This document shows positions 53,501 to 64,000 of a stretch of DNA of 64,000 bases, one piece after another. The position numbers and the translations under genes are program-made. The DNA is taken from assembly GCA_036345935.2 (NCBI GenBank), contig JADWOT020001403.1, positions 1-64,000 of the forward strand, written 5' to 3'. Under the pieces are notes generated by a model. The model did not search any database, was not told the DNA's origin, and worked only from the letters and a program-made list of their open reading frames with translations. Position 1 is the stretch's first letter; every line of letters starts with the position of its first letter. This DNA comes from Taenia hydatigena (lineage: Eukaryota > Platyhelminthes > Cestoda > Cyclophyllidea > Taeniidae).

Positions 53501-53811
53501 AGTAAAGTCAGCGGATTCGGGACCAAAGCTTTCCTATTCATGCTAGAATCCGCACTGTTCTGGATTCGCAGAAGTAGTTTCGTTGCTTTAAAGTATGCTT
53601 AATTAAAAAGAAGTTGGGTCAGGCTTTAAATAGTTGTGATGTTTTGAGGTAAATAAACGCTTTGGGAACATGGATATGCGGGAAGCATTGTGCTCAACCT
53701 CGGATTTGTCGATCCACGGGAAACAGGCCATATATGACACAACGAATTCTGCGATGGTAGTGCCATATTCCTAAGTGCTATGCTCCGTTGCCACCTAAAG
53801 CTAACAGTAAC
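44576..53811. other. Right flank, no gene recognised
   Basis: Many short overlapping frames occur, none with family support. A small tandem repeat lies at 45482-45511, and the motif TGCGTGAATATTAA recurs near 48008 and 48050. A GTAAG donor follows the frame at 50336-50590, but the peptide is unidentified. Confidence 0.45.
45482..45511. repeat. Short tandem repeat, 10 bp unit x3
   Basis: The unit GAGATAATTT (first copy TGGATAATTT) is repeated three times head to tail. It may be a length-variable microsatellite. Confidence 0.85.
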
Positions 53812-54060
53812 CGCAATGCTTACGTTCTTTATATGCGCTTTGTAGGCGAGAGGCGGAGGACAATTTAAGCCTGGTCGTTGGCACACGTGGTAGGTCTCCT
53901 AAGCCTGAGCCTCCTCAGTCGTTAGTACTTTAGCCCTGTCACTGCATATCTGTCCTGTGCTGGAATAAAGGTGGCTAGAAATATCCAACCTTCTCATGGA
54001 AAGGGTGGGAGGGACGAAGGGGAAAGGAAAGAACCGTCTGTAGCAACATCATCTGTTATT
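53812..54060 (+). repeat. Dispersed repeat family R1, copy A
   Basis: Shares with copies B and C, in order, a CGCAATGCTTACGTTCTTTA-like start, GCGCTTTGTAGGC, AGAGGCGG, AGCCTGAGCC, ATAAAGGTGGCTAGA and a GGGTGGGAGGGAC...GGAAAGGAAAGAACCGTCT tail. From 53969 onward its translation (starting at GTG) resembles the start of the gag-like frame in copy C: both have an NIQPS or RTQTS-type stretch followed by a Lys-Gly and an acidic/basic run. Confidence 0.7.
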
Positions 54061-55120
54061 TTATTCGTGCAGTTGTATGCCATTGAAAATAGGGTCGTGG
54101 GTAATTTTAGTTGACATGAATTATAAGTTTTGAAGGCAACTTAGGATTAGTGAAGAAATTCGTCCTTCGCATCACTATTTCGCTTTAATTTCATTGCCTA
54201 GAATTTTCGCATCAATTATGCAATTTGCCACATTACTTGGTGTGGTCTGCAAAAAAACACAAAGCAGTGAGTATTATCAGTGATTCACAAAAAATGAAAC
54301 TTATTCACTAGAGCAAAAATACAATTGTTAAGTCAAATGAACCGAATACCACAACGGCAAAGTCAAACGAACATGAGCAATTTGGTTTAATTAAGGGGTT
54401 AGTTAAATGCCTTATTAAGTTTTTTTCGTTATAAATGGATGTGGTTCTAACTACTAACGGCAATTAAAGGCCGGTTTTGGCCTTACTTCTGAGGTTCTCA
54501 TGTTCGTCACTATTAGCCGATTCTGCCTGTCTTTTCTCCCTTCCTCTGACTAATTTTCGTCTGTTTAGGGAATCCTCTTATCTGTGATGTAAAAAAGTGC
54601 ACTTGCTAATGTTCCAGAAGTTGAGATGATGGAAATGCAGACTTCATTCTTAAAGCCGATAGCAAAATAATATATTTTTCCTAATTGAACGCCATTAACT
54701 CGGATGAACAACAAAGTTTGCTTGCTGTGCTTCGGTGCTTGGACCATTCAGTGCCATCCAGTGTAATCAAGAAATGGTGGCGGCAAGATACTTGACTCCA
54801 ATGTCGGCAAATTATGCGCAGCCGTAATGCTGTGACCTGAGCCGGTCTCAGCTTTAGTCGCAAGGTGGGAACGCTATCGCCTACTTATAGTGCACGACTG
54901 GCAAGCTTTGATGCGGAATAGTACCGAGTTGCGATGTTGTGGAAGGTTCAAAGAAAGCGCAACTTTTGGAAGGTTGTCAAACCCCAAAACAACAATGCGA
55001 CTGCTGTCCACTTTCAAGCTAATGAGCATTCCATTGTTAAAGCCTCATATATCAGCGAAATTTAGCGCATTAAAATGTGTACGAATATATTTCGCTCTAA
55101 GCTCATATAAAGGGGGCATA
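54061..55120. other. Interval between R1 copy A and the 55 kb open region
   Basis: Nothing was recognised. Short frames at 54565-54863 (minus) and 54890-55231 (plus) have no support. Confidence 0.5.
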
Positions 55121-55416
55121 CTAGAAAATTATAACATAGCACCGGCATCCCTCATACTGCTCAATGTAGGCAATCCGAAAGGTGGAAGACTGGACCCGAT
55201 TGAGGAGGGTACGGAAGTCGCTCAGTGTTAAATTCTCAATGCGAATAGCAGGGTATTGCTGCGAATTATAACCGCTACATCCGTAGAGGAGAGCACGGAC
55301 TTCATTTAGGTCAGCCTGATCCCATGTTTCGCTTTCGAATTCTAGATACGTTTGACCGGCCATTGTGTGATCGCGTCCCAGGTGAATGCGAATTTCGCGC
55401 GAATCTCTTGAGTTCA
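55121..55416 (-). CDS. Candidate 3'-terminal exon, unidentified
   Basis: On the minus strand an acceptor with a good pyrimidine tract (TTATTTCTTTTAG) precedes 98 codons of open frame ending in TAG at 55121. The peptide looks protein-like: acidic EFESETWDQADLNEVR, then IRIENLTLSDFRTLL. I cannot assign it to a family. Codons are balanced and GC is higher than the surroundings. No upstream exon could be matched in phase. It may be a relic or part of a retroelement, given R1 copies on both sides. Confidence 0.28.
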
Positions 55417-55624
55417 CTAAAAGAAATAATAGCTTACATGCACAGAACACCGCTCAGTCTATTTAACATCGATGAACTCGAAGAACTAAAACAATTGCTT
55501 CCAAATTCCTCCCAAAGAGAATTGCTTAGAACTAATTTTATGCCTTTTTGAAATCGTGGAATAATTAAATTGTGAACGGAAATCGGAACTGCCAATAAAT
55601 TCCATTGCTCGCAAGTGTTTTTAG

Positions 55625-55782
55625 TATTTGTAGAGCACCGATCCGCTTTCGTGGCACAACGCTCTACCCGCAACACAGACGCTGAGAACAAACCTTCCTC
55701 ATCCAACTACGCATCATGGCGAGTGCTTGAATCTGCGCGCTCAGCCCCTTGGATGGAAGCGTCAAGCTTCGCGTTAGTGTGG
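55625..55782 (+). CDS. Candidate internal exon, unidentified
   Basis: The acceptor GTGTTTTTAG and donor TGG|GTGAGC bound 158 nt that are open in one frame and GC-rich relative to their surroundings. The peptide (VEHRSAFVAQRSTRN, then SWRVLESARSAPWMEA) is not recognised. It lies next to a minus-strand candidate exon, so at most one of the two need be real. Confidence 0.2.
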
Positions 55783-55900
55783 GTGAGCGTAGTGTATATG
55801 GAGTGGCTTGAAAATTGACAACTTTACAGCTTTAGAACTGTTTACGCAAAGCTCAATGCCTCATTTTAAACACAACGAATCTGAGTTACTCAAATATGAT

Positions 55901-56115
55901 CGTAATACTTATGTTCTTTAGCTGTGTTTGTAGGCAAGAGGCGGGAGGACAATTTTAATCAGATCGCGGACCATTGGAATTGCACTCCAGAGCCCGAGAC
56001 ACCTTCGTCCTACCTTATAGGAGTATAAGTGTCTGGAGGCAACCAACTTTCTCCTTTAGTAAGGGTGGAAGAAGGGAGGAGGAGGAAAGAGAAGAACGAT
56101 CTACAATGTCATATA
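55901..56115 (+). repeat. Dispersed repeat family R1, copy B
   Basis: Collinear with copy A: GTAATACTTATGTTCTTTA, GTAGGC, AAGAGGCGGGAGGACAATTT, AGTATAAGTGTCTGGAGG, AACCAACTTTCTC, AAGGGTGG, a GGAGGAGGAAAG run and GAACGATCTACA. The position of the gag-like ATG is GTG here and the frame breaks soon after, so this copy is degraded. Confidence 0.7.
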
Positions 56116-56234
56116 TATTCCCATTGATGTGTGTGTTAAGCTAAATTAAACGTGTAAATTAGGTGCGTCATTCTATGCGCCCCATGACACCGAAATGGAA
56201 ATATCTGCTTGCATCTAAAAATTGTGAAGCACGC

Positions 56235-56520
56235 TCTAATACTTAATTCTTTAAATGCGCTTTGTAGGCCAGAGGCGGGAAGTAAATTTGAACCACGGGA
56301 CAGAGCAAAGTGGAGACTCCTTGGAGCGTGACGGACCCTCGGCCTGAGCCCCCATTCGTCGCCTAGCTGTATTTATTACCCATATACATTAAAGATGTCT
56401 AAACGTACTCAAACTTCTACTGACAAGGGTAACCAGGAGGGAGAGGAGGAACCCTCTACACACGCTCTCCCTGAAAAATTTTCTGCTTTGGATTTGGAGT
56501 CAAATTTCTGCAAATGGTGC
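56235..56520 (+). repeat. Dispersed repeat family R1, copy C
   Basis: Starts CTAATACTTAATTCTTTAAA, then GCGCTTTGTAGGCC, AGAGGCGGGA and GGCCTGAGCC, and runs into an ATG at 56395. It lies only about 120 bp after copy B, in the same orientation. The part before the ATG behaves like a 5' leader and the part after it like the start of a coding region. Confidence 0.65.
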
Positions 56521-56649
56521 AGGCGACCGTACTCAAATTTGCTCACCGTGCTGATCCAAGTGACGTGCGTTTGCACGTGTAACTGTTACATTCACCCTTA
56601 CTTTGTAGCAATGGTATCTGCAATTTTACCAAAATTTCAGCATATCTGA
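56395..56649 (+). pseudogene. Gag-like N-terminal fragment of a retroelement
   Basis: An ATG-initiated frame of 84 codons begins MSKRTQTSTDKG, passes through an acidic run, and then reads LPEKFS, DLESNF and KWCRR. This resembles the start of gag proteins of Gypsy-type LTR retrotransposons (a Pro-x-x-Phe, acidic, Trp, Arg pattern). The frame loses this character after about residue 50 and stops at 56647. No protease, reverse transcriptase or integrase motif was found downstream. It is preceded by repeat R1, which may be the element's leader. Fragmentary and probably dead; a host exon is possible. Confidence 0.35.
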
Positions 56650-59600
56650 GAATTTCGAGATTTACATGAGCGTGGTATTTGGACTCGTCTATTTGCAAAA
56701 TATTGTTGTAGCCCTTTAAAATACACTGACACTTGCAAATTCTTCCCAATTCATATCACATGACTAGCTGTAAAAGGCAAAGATGATTTGCGACTATGAG
56801 CGCTTAAGGGAGAAGGACAGCTAATTGCTGCCGCTCGACACAAATGTGCTTGTTCATGCACTGAGAGTAAGTCGAGTTTTTCGTCTGGAAACCAAGATTC
56901 TTCCAAAACACTACCATTGAATGCGATAAGTTAATGATGCACTGGTGCTTAGTGGAATGGAATCCTACATTTGATCGGTGGATACATGTGGCATCACCTT
57001 GGGTCATAGCGGGAGCAGAATATCTGATAATATTTAGGTTCCGATGATACAGTCCTCAACGCTCAAGCTAGGTTGGTGTCTTGTAGATCACACGATGAGT
57101 GTACCAAAACAACAGACGGTCGTGTAAATATAATGAGCTACGTTGCAACCACTCAAATGGTTGTTTCAGTTTCATTGGGCTTCATTGAGGGACCCAGATC
57201 TTGTAGGTTCACTTATACCTGTTAATAATTGAGTAAGCTCCACACATATTTGTCATCATTGTTATTTTTGTTGTAGCCAATGCCAGCGTATTGATGTCTG
57301 GTAGCTGCAGATGCAAGTAAATAATGCAATGGTCCTGTGCGAAGAAGTTCTGAAGACTTATCTCGGGATCGGTTAACCATTGTTGCATAATTTATATCTG
57401 AACTAATTCAATTCATCTGCTCTCATTCGACCCCACTTTCGTCTGCCTTCATTGATGGAAGGAAAGTGCTGATGCACTCCTATTCTGCACCACAGGCGAT
57501 GTATTGTTAAGGTGGTTTAATTTAGAGTGGCCTTGGCAGGTGCATAAATGGATGTCGCGGAACATTCAATCCTTTGCTTCGCATCACTTGGTCAGTTGTA
57601 GGCTTAATTCATTTGACGAAGGGGTTGTGAATGTAACTGTGAACATGAGGCGAAATTCTAACAAAACTTTATTATTATTAATGGAAAAAATCAACAAATG
57701 GGGTTTCGTGCATCCCAATCTGACCAAGAAAAGGTGGATACATATTATTGTTACACTTTGGCTGTCTTGCACAAAAGGACAAAAGCTAAGCTTACGAGAT
57801 GAGGTAATGTGCAGGAGGAAGTTTCACCAGACTACAGACTACAAACAACAAAACTTTCGATACGACTAAATGTGAATGGCCACCTCAAGCAGTACCTTAA
57901 AAACGAAGCAAGAAGAGGAATTATGAACCTTAAATATGCTGAGGAGTTAAGTTAAAGCCGGCAACATGATGGCTACAGTCCAGTCTTGCCTACATCATCA
58001 AAAGTGCAATTGTGTTTGAGGGTTGAGTTTTAAGTACAAGTGAGCAGTAAGCCATAAACAAATGGATGAGAGGCAAGCAGACCCCATCAAAATTTGCTCA
58101 GGAATAATGACTTAAAAGAAAGTGATGGAATTAAGTTGTACTTGGCGGAGGCTCTCGCGGCGAGAGTGGCAAAAGAGAGGCTAAAGAAGGCGCGATCCTG
58201 GGGTCGACAATTTGCAATGAACGAAGGGTAAACGCACGCGGGCACCTTCACCTATGCGCTAGACGGATAGAGTAAACGGAGCATGGTGAGGCACAATGCA
58301 GGCGTTGGTGCTTAATAATTATAAAGTGTTGGCTTAATGTTATCCAAGTGACAGAAGTTGGTAGTGTCGGAGTTTAGAATGTTATCAAGGAGTAGAACAC
58401 ATCGTTGATTGCTGGAGCTGGATTCGGTCAGATTTGCAGTTCTGCAGTCAGTCGAAGTGTCTGAACCAGATCCAAATTTGTTCAAGATAGTTTGCATGTA
58501 ATTGATGAGGTGAACTTGCCTAAAATCCGCAATCTTAAAGCTAAAGCTCCTGACTTGATAAAAAATAGTCTCGATCAGACTAACATCGCAGCACATAGCG
58601 TTCTCACCTCTCCCGACTTAGTCGTAGTCTCCACCACGCACTGCTCGAACTGGAATCAATCTCGTCGGGAGAGGGTGGGTAAATCAACTGCTACGCATGT
58701 GCGATTTCAGTGTACTCATTAACTTGGTTTGAAACGCTAAACACGTCTTTGAACCTGCATTCCAACAACTGACCACGTACCTCGTGTCTGATGCACGCCC
58801 ATAACTGTGCGGCAGTAGAAGCTTTCTTGAATCTTTGCAATGTCTGCAGTTGGCTGTCATCATGCGGATGTCTCCTCCCTATGCTTCCCCATCGTTTTTA
58901 ATAACAGGTGGATAAGTGCAGCTGATATCAGCGTGCAAATCCACAGACGAGCAGAACAAGTAACAGTGGTCATTAGGCTTCAGGAGGTGATCTTAATCTT
59001 AAAGGCATTTTGTAAAATGTAACCGTTAGAAAGCCGAAAATGCAGCAAAGTACAACCGTTTCCAGCCGTTTGTCCAATTTTAACTGCCTCAATCCAAGGT
59101 AGTGGATGTGTCAGTGAGGTTCCCCAACACGAGACACTCAACTATCACCGAAAGTGGTTTGAAGTAGCTCTCAAAGACGGCCACATGTCAGCACGGTGTG
59201 TCCAACTACACCATTCTCAGTCTCTTCTGGAAACGAATAATTAGCACAATCGAAATTATCATCGAAATCATAATCACTGTTCGGAATGCTACAACTTGGT
59301 GTCCTTCAACAGCTAGAAGCATCTTTAACCAAAATAACCCTATGCTAATGCTTCTAGAAAATGAGTTAAATTCCAATATGTTTCGGATACAAAAAGTAGC
59401 CATTTTTGCCCAAAAAGTTGTTCTTCAATCCACCCATCTGTGGTGAGGCTATTTTCGCATTAACAGGATGTCGCGAGTAGCTCCGCGAAACCTGAAATCA
59501 GGATGGCGTCTGACTCTTGTGGTGTATTGCTAGGAATAGAATTTCCTTCGAGTCGAAAATAATTTTTAAAGTTTAGTTGTGCTGGTAATGTCTTAACAGC

Positions 59601-59906
59601 AATCTTTTCTTCCAACTGCCTCACTTTTGCATTCCGATTCATAATTTATATTCCACTGCTTGTGCCAATTATGTCCGTCTGCAGAAAGGTCTGGCAGTAA
59701 AGATTCTCTTATCGACTTTAAGTCTTTCAAGGAACATCCGCACTTTAGCAAGGTTAGCTGATCAAGCAAAAGGCGAATAATGCTTTCGAAAGATGTTCTT
59801 TAAACGGTCTTTCCTCTGACGCTGCTTTATTCCATCAGCGTCTCTTTCCTCCCATCGCTTGAATCCTCGTTTACCTAAAATCTTTGAAATTTGCCTTTTT
59901 TGTTAG
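56650..59906. other. Right flank, no gene recognised
   Basis: The longest frame (57504-57869, 121 codons, plus) has no family resemblance or splice support. Overlapping frames at 58312-58722 lie on opposite strands. No retroelement catalytic motifs were found. Confidence 0.45.
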
Positions 59907-59991
59907 AGATTACCAAACCATGTTTGCTTTCGCAGAGTTTTATGGCCTTTGGCAGAACCATTCTAGTCTTCGACTGCCTCTGCATTCCGAG
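59907..59991 (+). CDS. Candidate internal exon, unidentified
   Basis: A very good acceptor (TTGCCTTTTTTGTTAG) and a donor (GAG|GTACAT) bound 85 nt that stay open in one frame, which also continues beyond the donor to 60078. The peptide includes YQTMFAFAEFYGLWQNHSS. It is not recognised, and no neighbouring exon is evident. Confidence 0.2.
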
Positions 59992-60784
59992 GTACATAAT
60001 TCGATTCTGAAGGCATACTATCGTAAAGTAAACGCCTTAGCCTCTACCTTATTTGCCTGCTGGACGCAACGTTTGTAGCCTTGGTATCCATGAGGTAGAG
60101 GAAGTTACTATCAGTTAAATTATCTTACGCAATATTGACTGAACGTGTGGTATTGCTGCTAGTTTGAACCATGAAAAATGTGGGCTTGTTTTCACGGTCG
60201 CTTCATCAGTTCTCTTCACCAAACTCTTTTGCAAGTTTGTAAAAGTACGACACCAGCTTATGTAATGCAAACTTCAGCACCTTACACTTGACGACGGTGC
60301 TTCTAATCAACAGAGGGACACGCACAACTCGATGTGGTTAAGGCTTATTTGGCACATAATAAGCCAACATCGAAGTAATTGAGGCTGCAAAGCAGAGGCC
60401 AATCCGATTACACTGCGAAATGAAGGCAAAAAACGATCCGGTATGTTGCGATGGAAATGTTGACACTGTTTTTTACGTAAGCACAAACGAGACCTAACTG
60501 GAAACAGAAGTCTGTTGTCATTTACAAATACGAAATGAATAAATAATCTGCAAAGACATTTGGGTGATATTGTAGAGGATGAATTTGCACTCACCCCTCA
60601 GCTTTATTCACACTAGCATAGAAACACTGAGACCTCACTGAATCGATTGATGTGAAGTTATTGACCGGTTCCTTTGACGCACAGAGGAGCTGGGTGCCTA
60701 TTGGTCTCGTCTTTTGTCGTGCCATCAAGGCAGAACTACAATCTGCAAAGAAACAAGTGATCTCGAACTTCAGATGTGAAGATG
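59992..60784. other. Interval before R2 copy 2, nothing recognised
   Basis: A 61-codon plus-strand frame (60652-60837) runs into repeat R2 and may belong to the same repeat unit. No domain is recognised. Confidence 0.45.
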
Positions 60785-61010
60785 TGCCCCCCAGCGACTG
60801 CTCTATGACCGCCACACCACAGGTTCGGTTTAGGTAACTGCCTCCATTCTAATACACTTTTATTGTCTTTTTTTCGCCTGCATTTATCTTAATTAATGCA
60901 TCTGCGGCACGAGCCAGGATGACCGATCGTCCCTGCCTATTGAGTGACACGAGCCATTTGCACGTGACGAAATGGAGCAATTGCCCATTTTAAGTCACAG
61001 CATCTACTGC
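60785..61010 (+). repeat. Dispersed repeat family R2, copy 2
   Basis: Same orientation and order of landmarks as 44350-44575: CCCAGCGACTG, AGGTAACTG, TTAATGCATCT, GATGACCGATCGTCC, TGACACGAGCC, CACGTGACG and CATTTTAAG. The copies are diverged, so this is an old family. Confidence 0.6.
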
Positions 61011-64000
61011 TATCTTTAACCAGACAAGATTTTGCTAGAAGGGTTCAAGAAAAACACAAAATCAATTTTTCTAATGATACTAGCTGCTCAGGAGCTAAAA
61101 TTCTTGCAAATACTTATCTGCCTTCATAACGAAAAGATACACAACAGACAATCAGTTGCTACAGATTGACGCCTCTGAAATTATTCAGTTACCTAGGCTT
61201 ACAACCAGGCTGTCTCCTCTGGCTAGCTGCAAACGACCTAGAAACTCACTGAGATCCTTCTTGTACACTTCTTTGTGTTTTAGAATGGACATTAGGCTAG
61301 GCGGTCAGTATGATCTTTACCATGTATACACATGCCTAAATCGCAATCGCTCCTCCCAGTTTCACCATCTGCAGTCGGTGATGCAAAGGGCACAGGAAAG
61401 ATCCGCTTCACATTTACCATCTCAGGCAAGCCTCCTTCCTCCACTACTGCACACTATTTTCCCGATATATCTACACCAAAACATTGGCACCGGTCTACAA
61501 ATTGAATTCGTTACCCAAGCACTCTCGTCCGCGTCGAGCATCTGCCTCGTCTATGCTATGGGTATGGAGGCATGCAATATGCCTCTGTATCCATATCACT
61601 AAGCAAGAAAAACAGTTCTCAATGCCAAATTTGCAATTTCAGAAATTGGTGGGACGCTACAGTGCAGAATCAAAACCACCTATCAAAGGGCTAATTGTTT
61701 CTGTCAAATGATGTTCAGGCAACATGTTAAAGTGCGATCAGTAAATGCAGTCCTTTACAGGCAAAGCTGGCGCTAGATCAATGAAAATATGCTTTGCTTG
61801 ATGCGTATTGTACAGTCAGGCATTTTTTGAACACGTCTTTCTGCCAACTCAAACCTGTTGATTTTGTGGTCCTGCTGAAAAGCAATGAGTAGAGGCGGTC
61901 AAAGGGGAGGTGAACCGCAAAATTGATTTGCCTGCAGAACAGATTTTAAAGACAGTGCACCATTGCATTCGCTAGTCATTTCACGATCCACATCGACCAT
62001 AAAAAATTTACAGGAAGCAGTACAAGATTTGAATGCTAACAAGGCGGATTACGTTCCAGCGATTTAGTTCCTTATAATATGGAGTGAAACTTTTGTGTCA
62101 AGGATGGTCTGTTTAATTTTTCTAGAGTTCCACGGAGGAAGGTCAACGTTCCGGTTGTGCTAATTAGCAAGATTTCATAGTGCAGCAAGCTTCTGCCTCA
62201 CTGGCACAGCCGTGGTAGTGCGGCGAGGGAGGCGTCCGCCCTCACAAAGTAATTTATGTGATGCATTATGCGTGCGATCTAAAGCGATTTAGGTTTAATA
62301 CCTTAAAACCAATCCAACAAGAATAAAATTTATTGCATGTGAGCGATTCCAATTTTCACTTTTTCCGAACACATCAAAATTTGGTAAATGAACCAACCCT
62401 TGTATGACGCCTGCCACTGCGCTAGAACCTCAATCATGGGGACTCGAAGGACTATACATCAACTTTAACATTCAGCCGGTGGCCGTCCATTTTTGCCTTT
62501 CATGCTGACTAACAAAAATAGGAAGCACCTGGAAGGTGATGAAGACGGCAGAGGAGTGCAATGCAATCCTAATTAGGACGACCAGTGTAGAATGAATGCT
62601 CTCCACTGCTATAACCATAAAAGGATAACTGAAATCGGTCGTAGGTAAGCTCATAAATTTTGCCATGATTAAAGCATCTTGCTGCGGTAAATTGCCAACC
62701 ACAACACTCGGTAGCCTTGATACCGCCCTTATATCGACAGTACATTGTAAAACGCGCGGTTATTGAAGATTCGTGAGCGCGCAGGCTGAAGTAATTTGGG
62801 ATTGGGAGATAGAGCATCTCACTTTTATTGCTGCCTAACCCATTTCCAATAATATTTATTTATTCCTAATTTTTTCTGCAAATCATTATCAAGGTAGGGA
62901 TGGTGACAAAGAAGAAGAACCAACCTGATTGGCAATCAAATCCCTACTCACCGACCCAATGCTAGTCATCTGCCTGTGCACAGAGTACTGAATTATTAAC
63001 ATGCAGTGCAACAGAAGTGCACAAAGAGATGGCAGGGCGTGACGCCGTAGCACTCAATGGTGTATTCCGTATTGCACGAGCGAAGACCAGAAGTCATCCT
63101 CAAATTTCACCTTTCAGTCGATGCGTTAGAGGTAAAATCAAAAGAAACCAAGCAAACATTCCAATCCCATGTTCCATTTTCATTCTTACAACAGCATTAG
63201 CTTCGTAACCCACGATTCATAAACGGTCACCTGTACCGTAATCTAGACCCGACGTTAGCGCACTCACTCTCCTTTATCAAAACCAACCAGTATTAATGTA
63301 TATAGAGGTTGCGGTAATTGAAATTTCCAAATTAAATTTCGCAAATTACCCGCTTTTGTGCCTTTTAGAATAAACAAACATTCGTACTTGCAGAATCCAT
63401 TGCTCTAAGACCCTAGAGTCTTCAGCCTATAAAGAAAGACTTACTTATTGCATGAATGTTTATCATGTGCAAAGAGAGTTAGCTTCGCTTTCACACACGC
63501 ACACATTCTTGAGCATCGTCTAAGGAAGGAGAGTGAGTGTCGCGCCACAGCACAATTGCTTTGGTGTTAGGCATTATGCGTTGGCTGATATTTAAAAGAA
63601 CAATGAGACAGTGCTGTCGGTGTACAAAGATGTGTGGAACTAATGCCTGGCAGAATATCTTTGCTGTTTAGCTGGCTTGCAAGCCTAGACTAAAATGCAT
63701 ATGAGTCCATATCAGAAGCGTTGCCATCTATTCTCTGCTCTGTTCTCGAGGCAGCTAAAGGATAATCATTGTTTCCGCTGTTGTTGCTCTTGATATAGCT
63801 TCGGCACTCCAAAGAGTATAGTCAGCAGAATAGATAAATCCACAGCGTACACCGAGGAAGGAGGAAATGACATGAGTGCTGCCGTTATATCGAATACTCA
63901 CAGAGTGGCGCAACATTCATAAGGGTGAGGATATGACCATTGCCATAGTCCTTCCCATTACGCATCACGGGATGGGCAAAAAGACCAAAGCTCTGCTGAA
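61011..64000. other. Right end of window, no gene recognised
   Basis: The 148-codon frame at 61156-61602 (plus) is the longest uninterrupted frame outside the N gap. It shows no known domain and no coding-like composition. Nothing else could be supported. Confidence 0.45.

Noticed and set aside
57504..57869. 121-codon plus-strand frame
   Set aside because: No motif or splice evidence; an overlapping minus-strand frame is equally open.
61156..61602. 148-codon plus-strand frame
   Set aside because: No recognisable domain, Ser/Leu-rich composition typical of random frames, and no splice or repeat context.

Overview
The window looks like gene-poor DNA from a metazoan nuclear genome of roughly 42% GC (estimated by eye). 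The only clearly readable gene is built from small exons separated by 74-147 bp GT-AG introns and encodes a CELF/Bruno-type RNA-recognition motif. Decayed pieces of metazoan gene families (histone H2B, C2H2 zinc finger, BACK domain of BTB-Kelch proteins) and retroelement-like repeats are scattered through the rest. There is no bacterial organisation (no operons, no long ORFs). Short introns of about 75-80 bp, repeat-rich intergenic DNA and an H2B relic starting MAGKAAKKA would fit a flatworm, perhaps a tapeworm with a large genome. That assignment is inference and is weak.

The dominant structure is a very large inverted repeat. The left arm (6705-19643, about 12.9 kb) is repeated as reverse complement in the right arm (27381-40647, about 13.3 kb), around a 7.7 kb unique spacer (19644-27380). 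Position x in the inner left arm pairs with 47021-x in the right arm. The constant becomes 47000 beyond the N gap and 47352 beyond a 351 bp insertion found only in the right arm. Innermost arm sequence (about 12.6-19.4 kb against 27.6-34.4 kb) is almost identical, the outer part differs at roughly 1% of sites, and homology fades at both edges. This pattern suggests a true, partly gene-converted palindrome or a two-haplotype assembly join, not a simple hairpin artefact. The left arm holds a 993 bp N gap (11045-12037) whose counterpart is fully sequenced in the right arm (34984-35950).

The spacer holds the 3' end of a CELF-like gene on the + strand. Six consecutive exon segments (24295-25656) with matching splice phases encode a Q-rich linker and a complete, divergent third RRM ending in the CELF-type RLKVQLKR strand. 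RRM1 and RRM2 were not found. Because the gene sits between long inverted arms, recombination between the arms could flip it.

The arms carry paired dead genes: a histone H2B relic, a three-finger C2H2 relic with in-frame stops, and a cysteine-rich CPAGY-type relic whose first half is open in the right arm but has a TAG in the left arm.

Outside the palindrome the left flank (1-6704) has a probable BACK-domain exon at 5284-5456 and one unidentified candidate exon. The right flank (40648-64000) is mostly featureless. It has two dispersed repeat families: R1, three + strand copies at 53.8-56.5 kb, one of which runs into a gag-like reading frame, and R2, two copies at 44.4 and 60.8 kb. It also has a few unidentified candidate exons.
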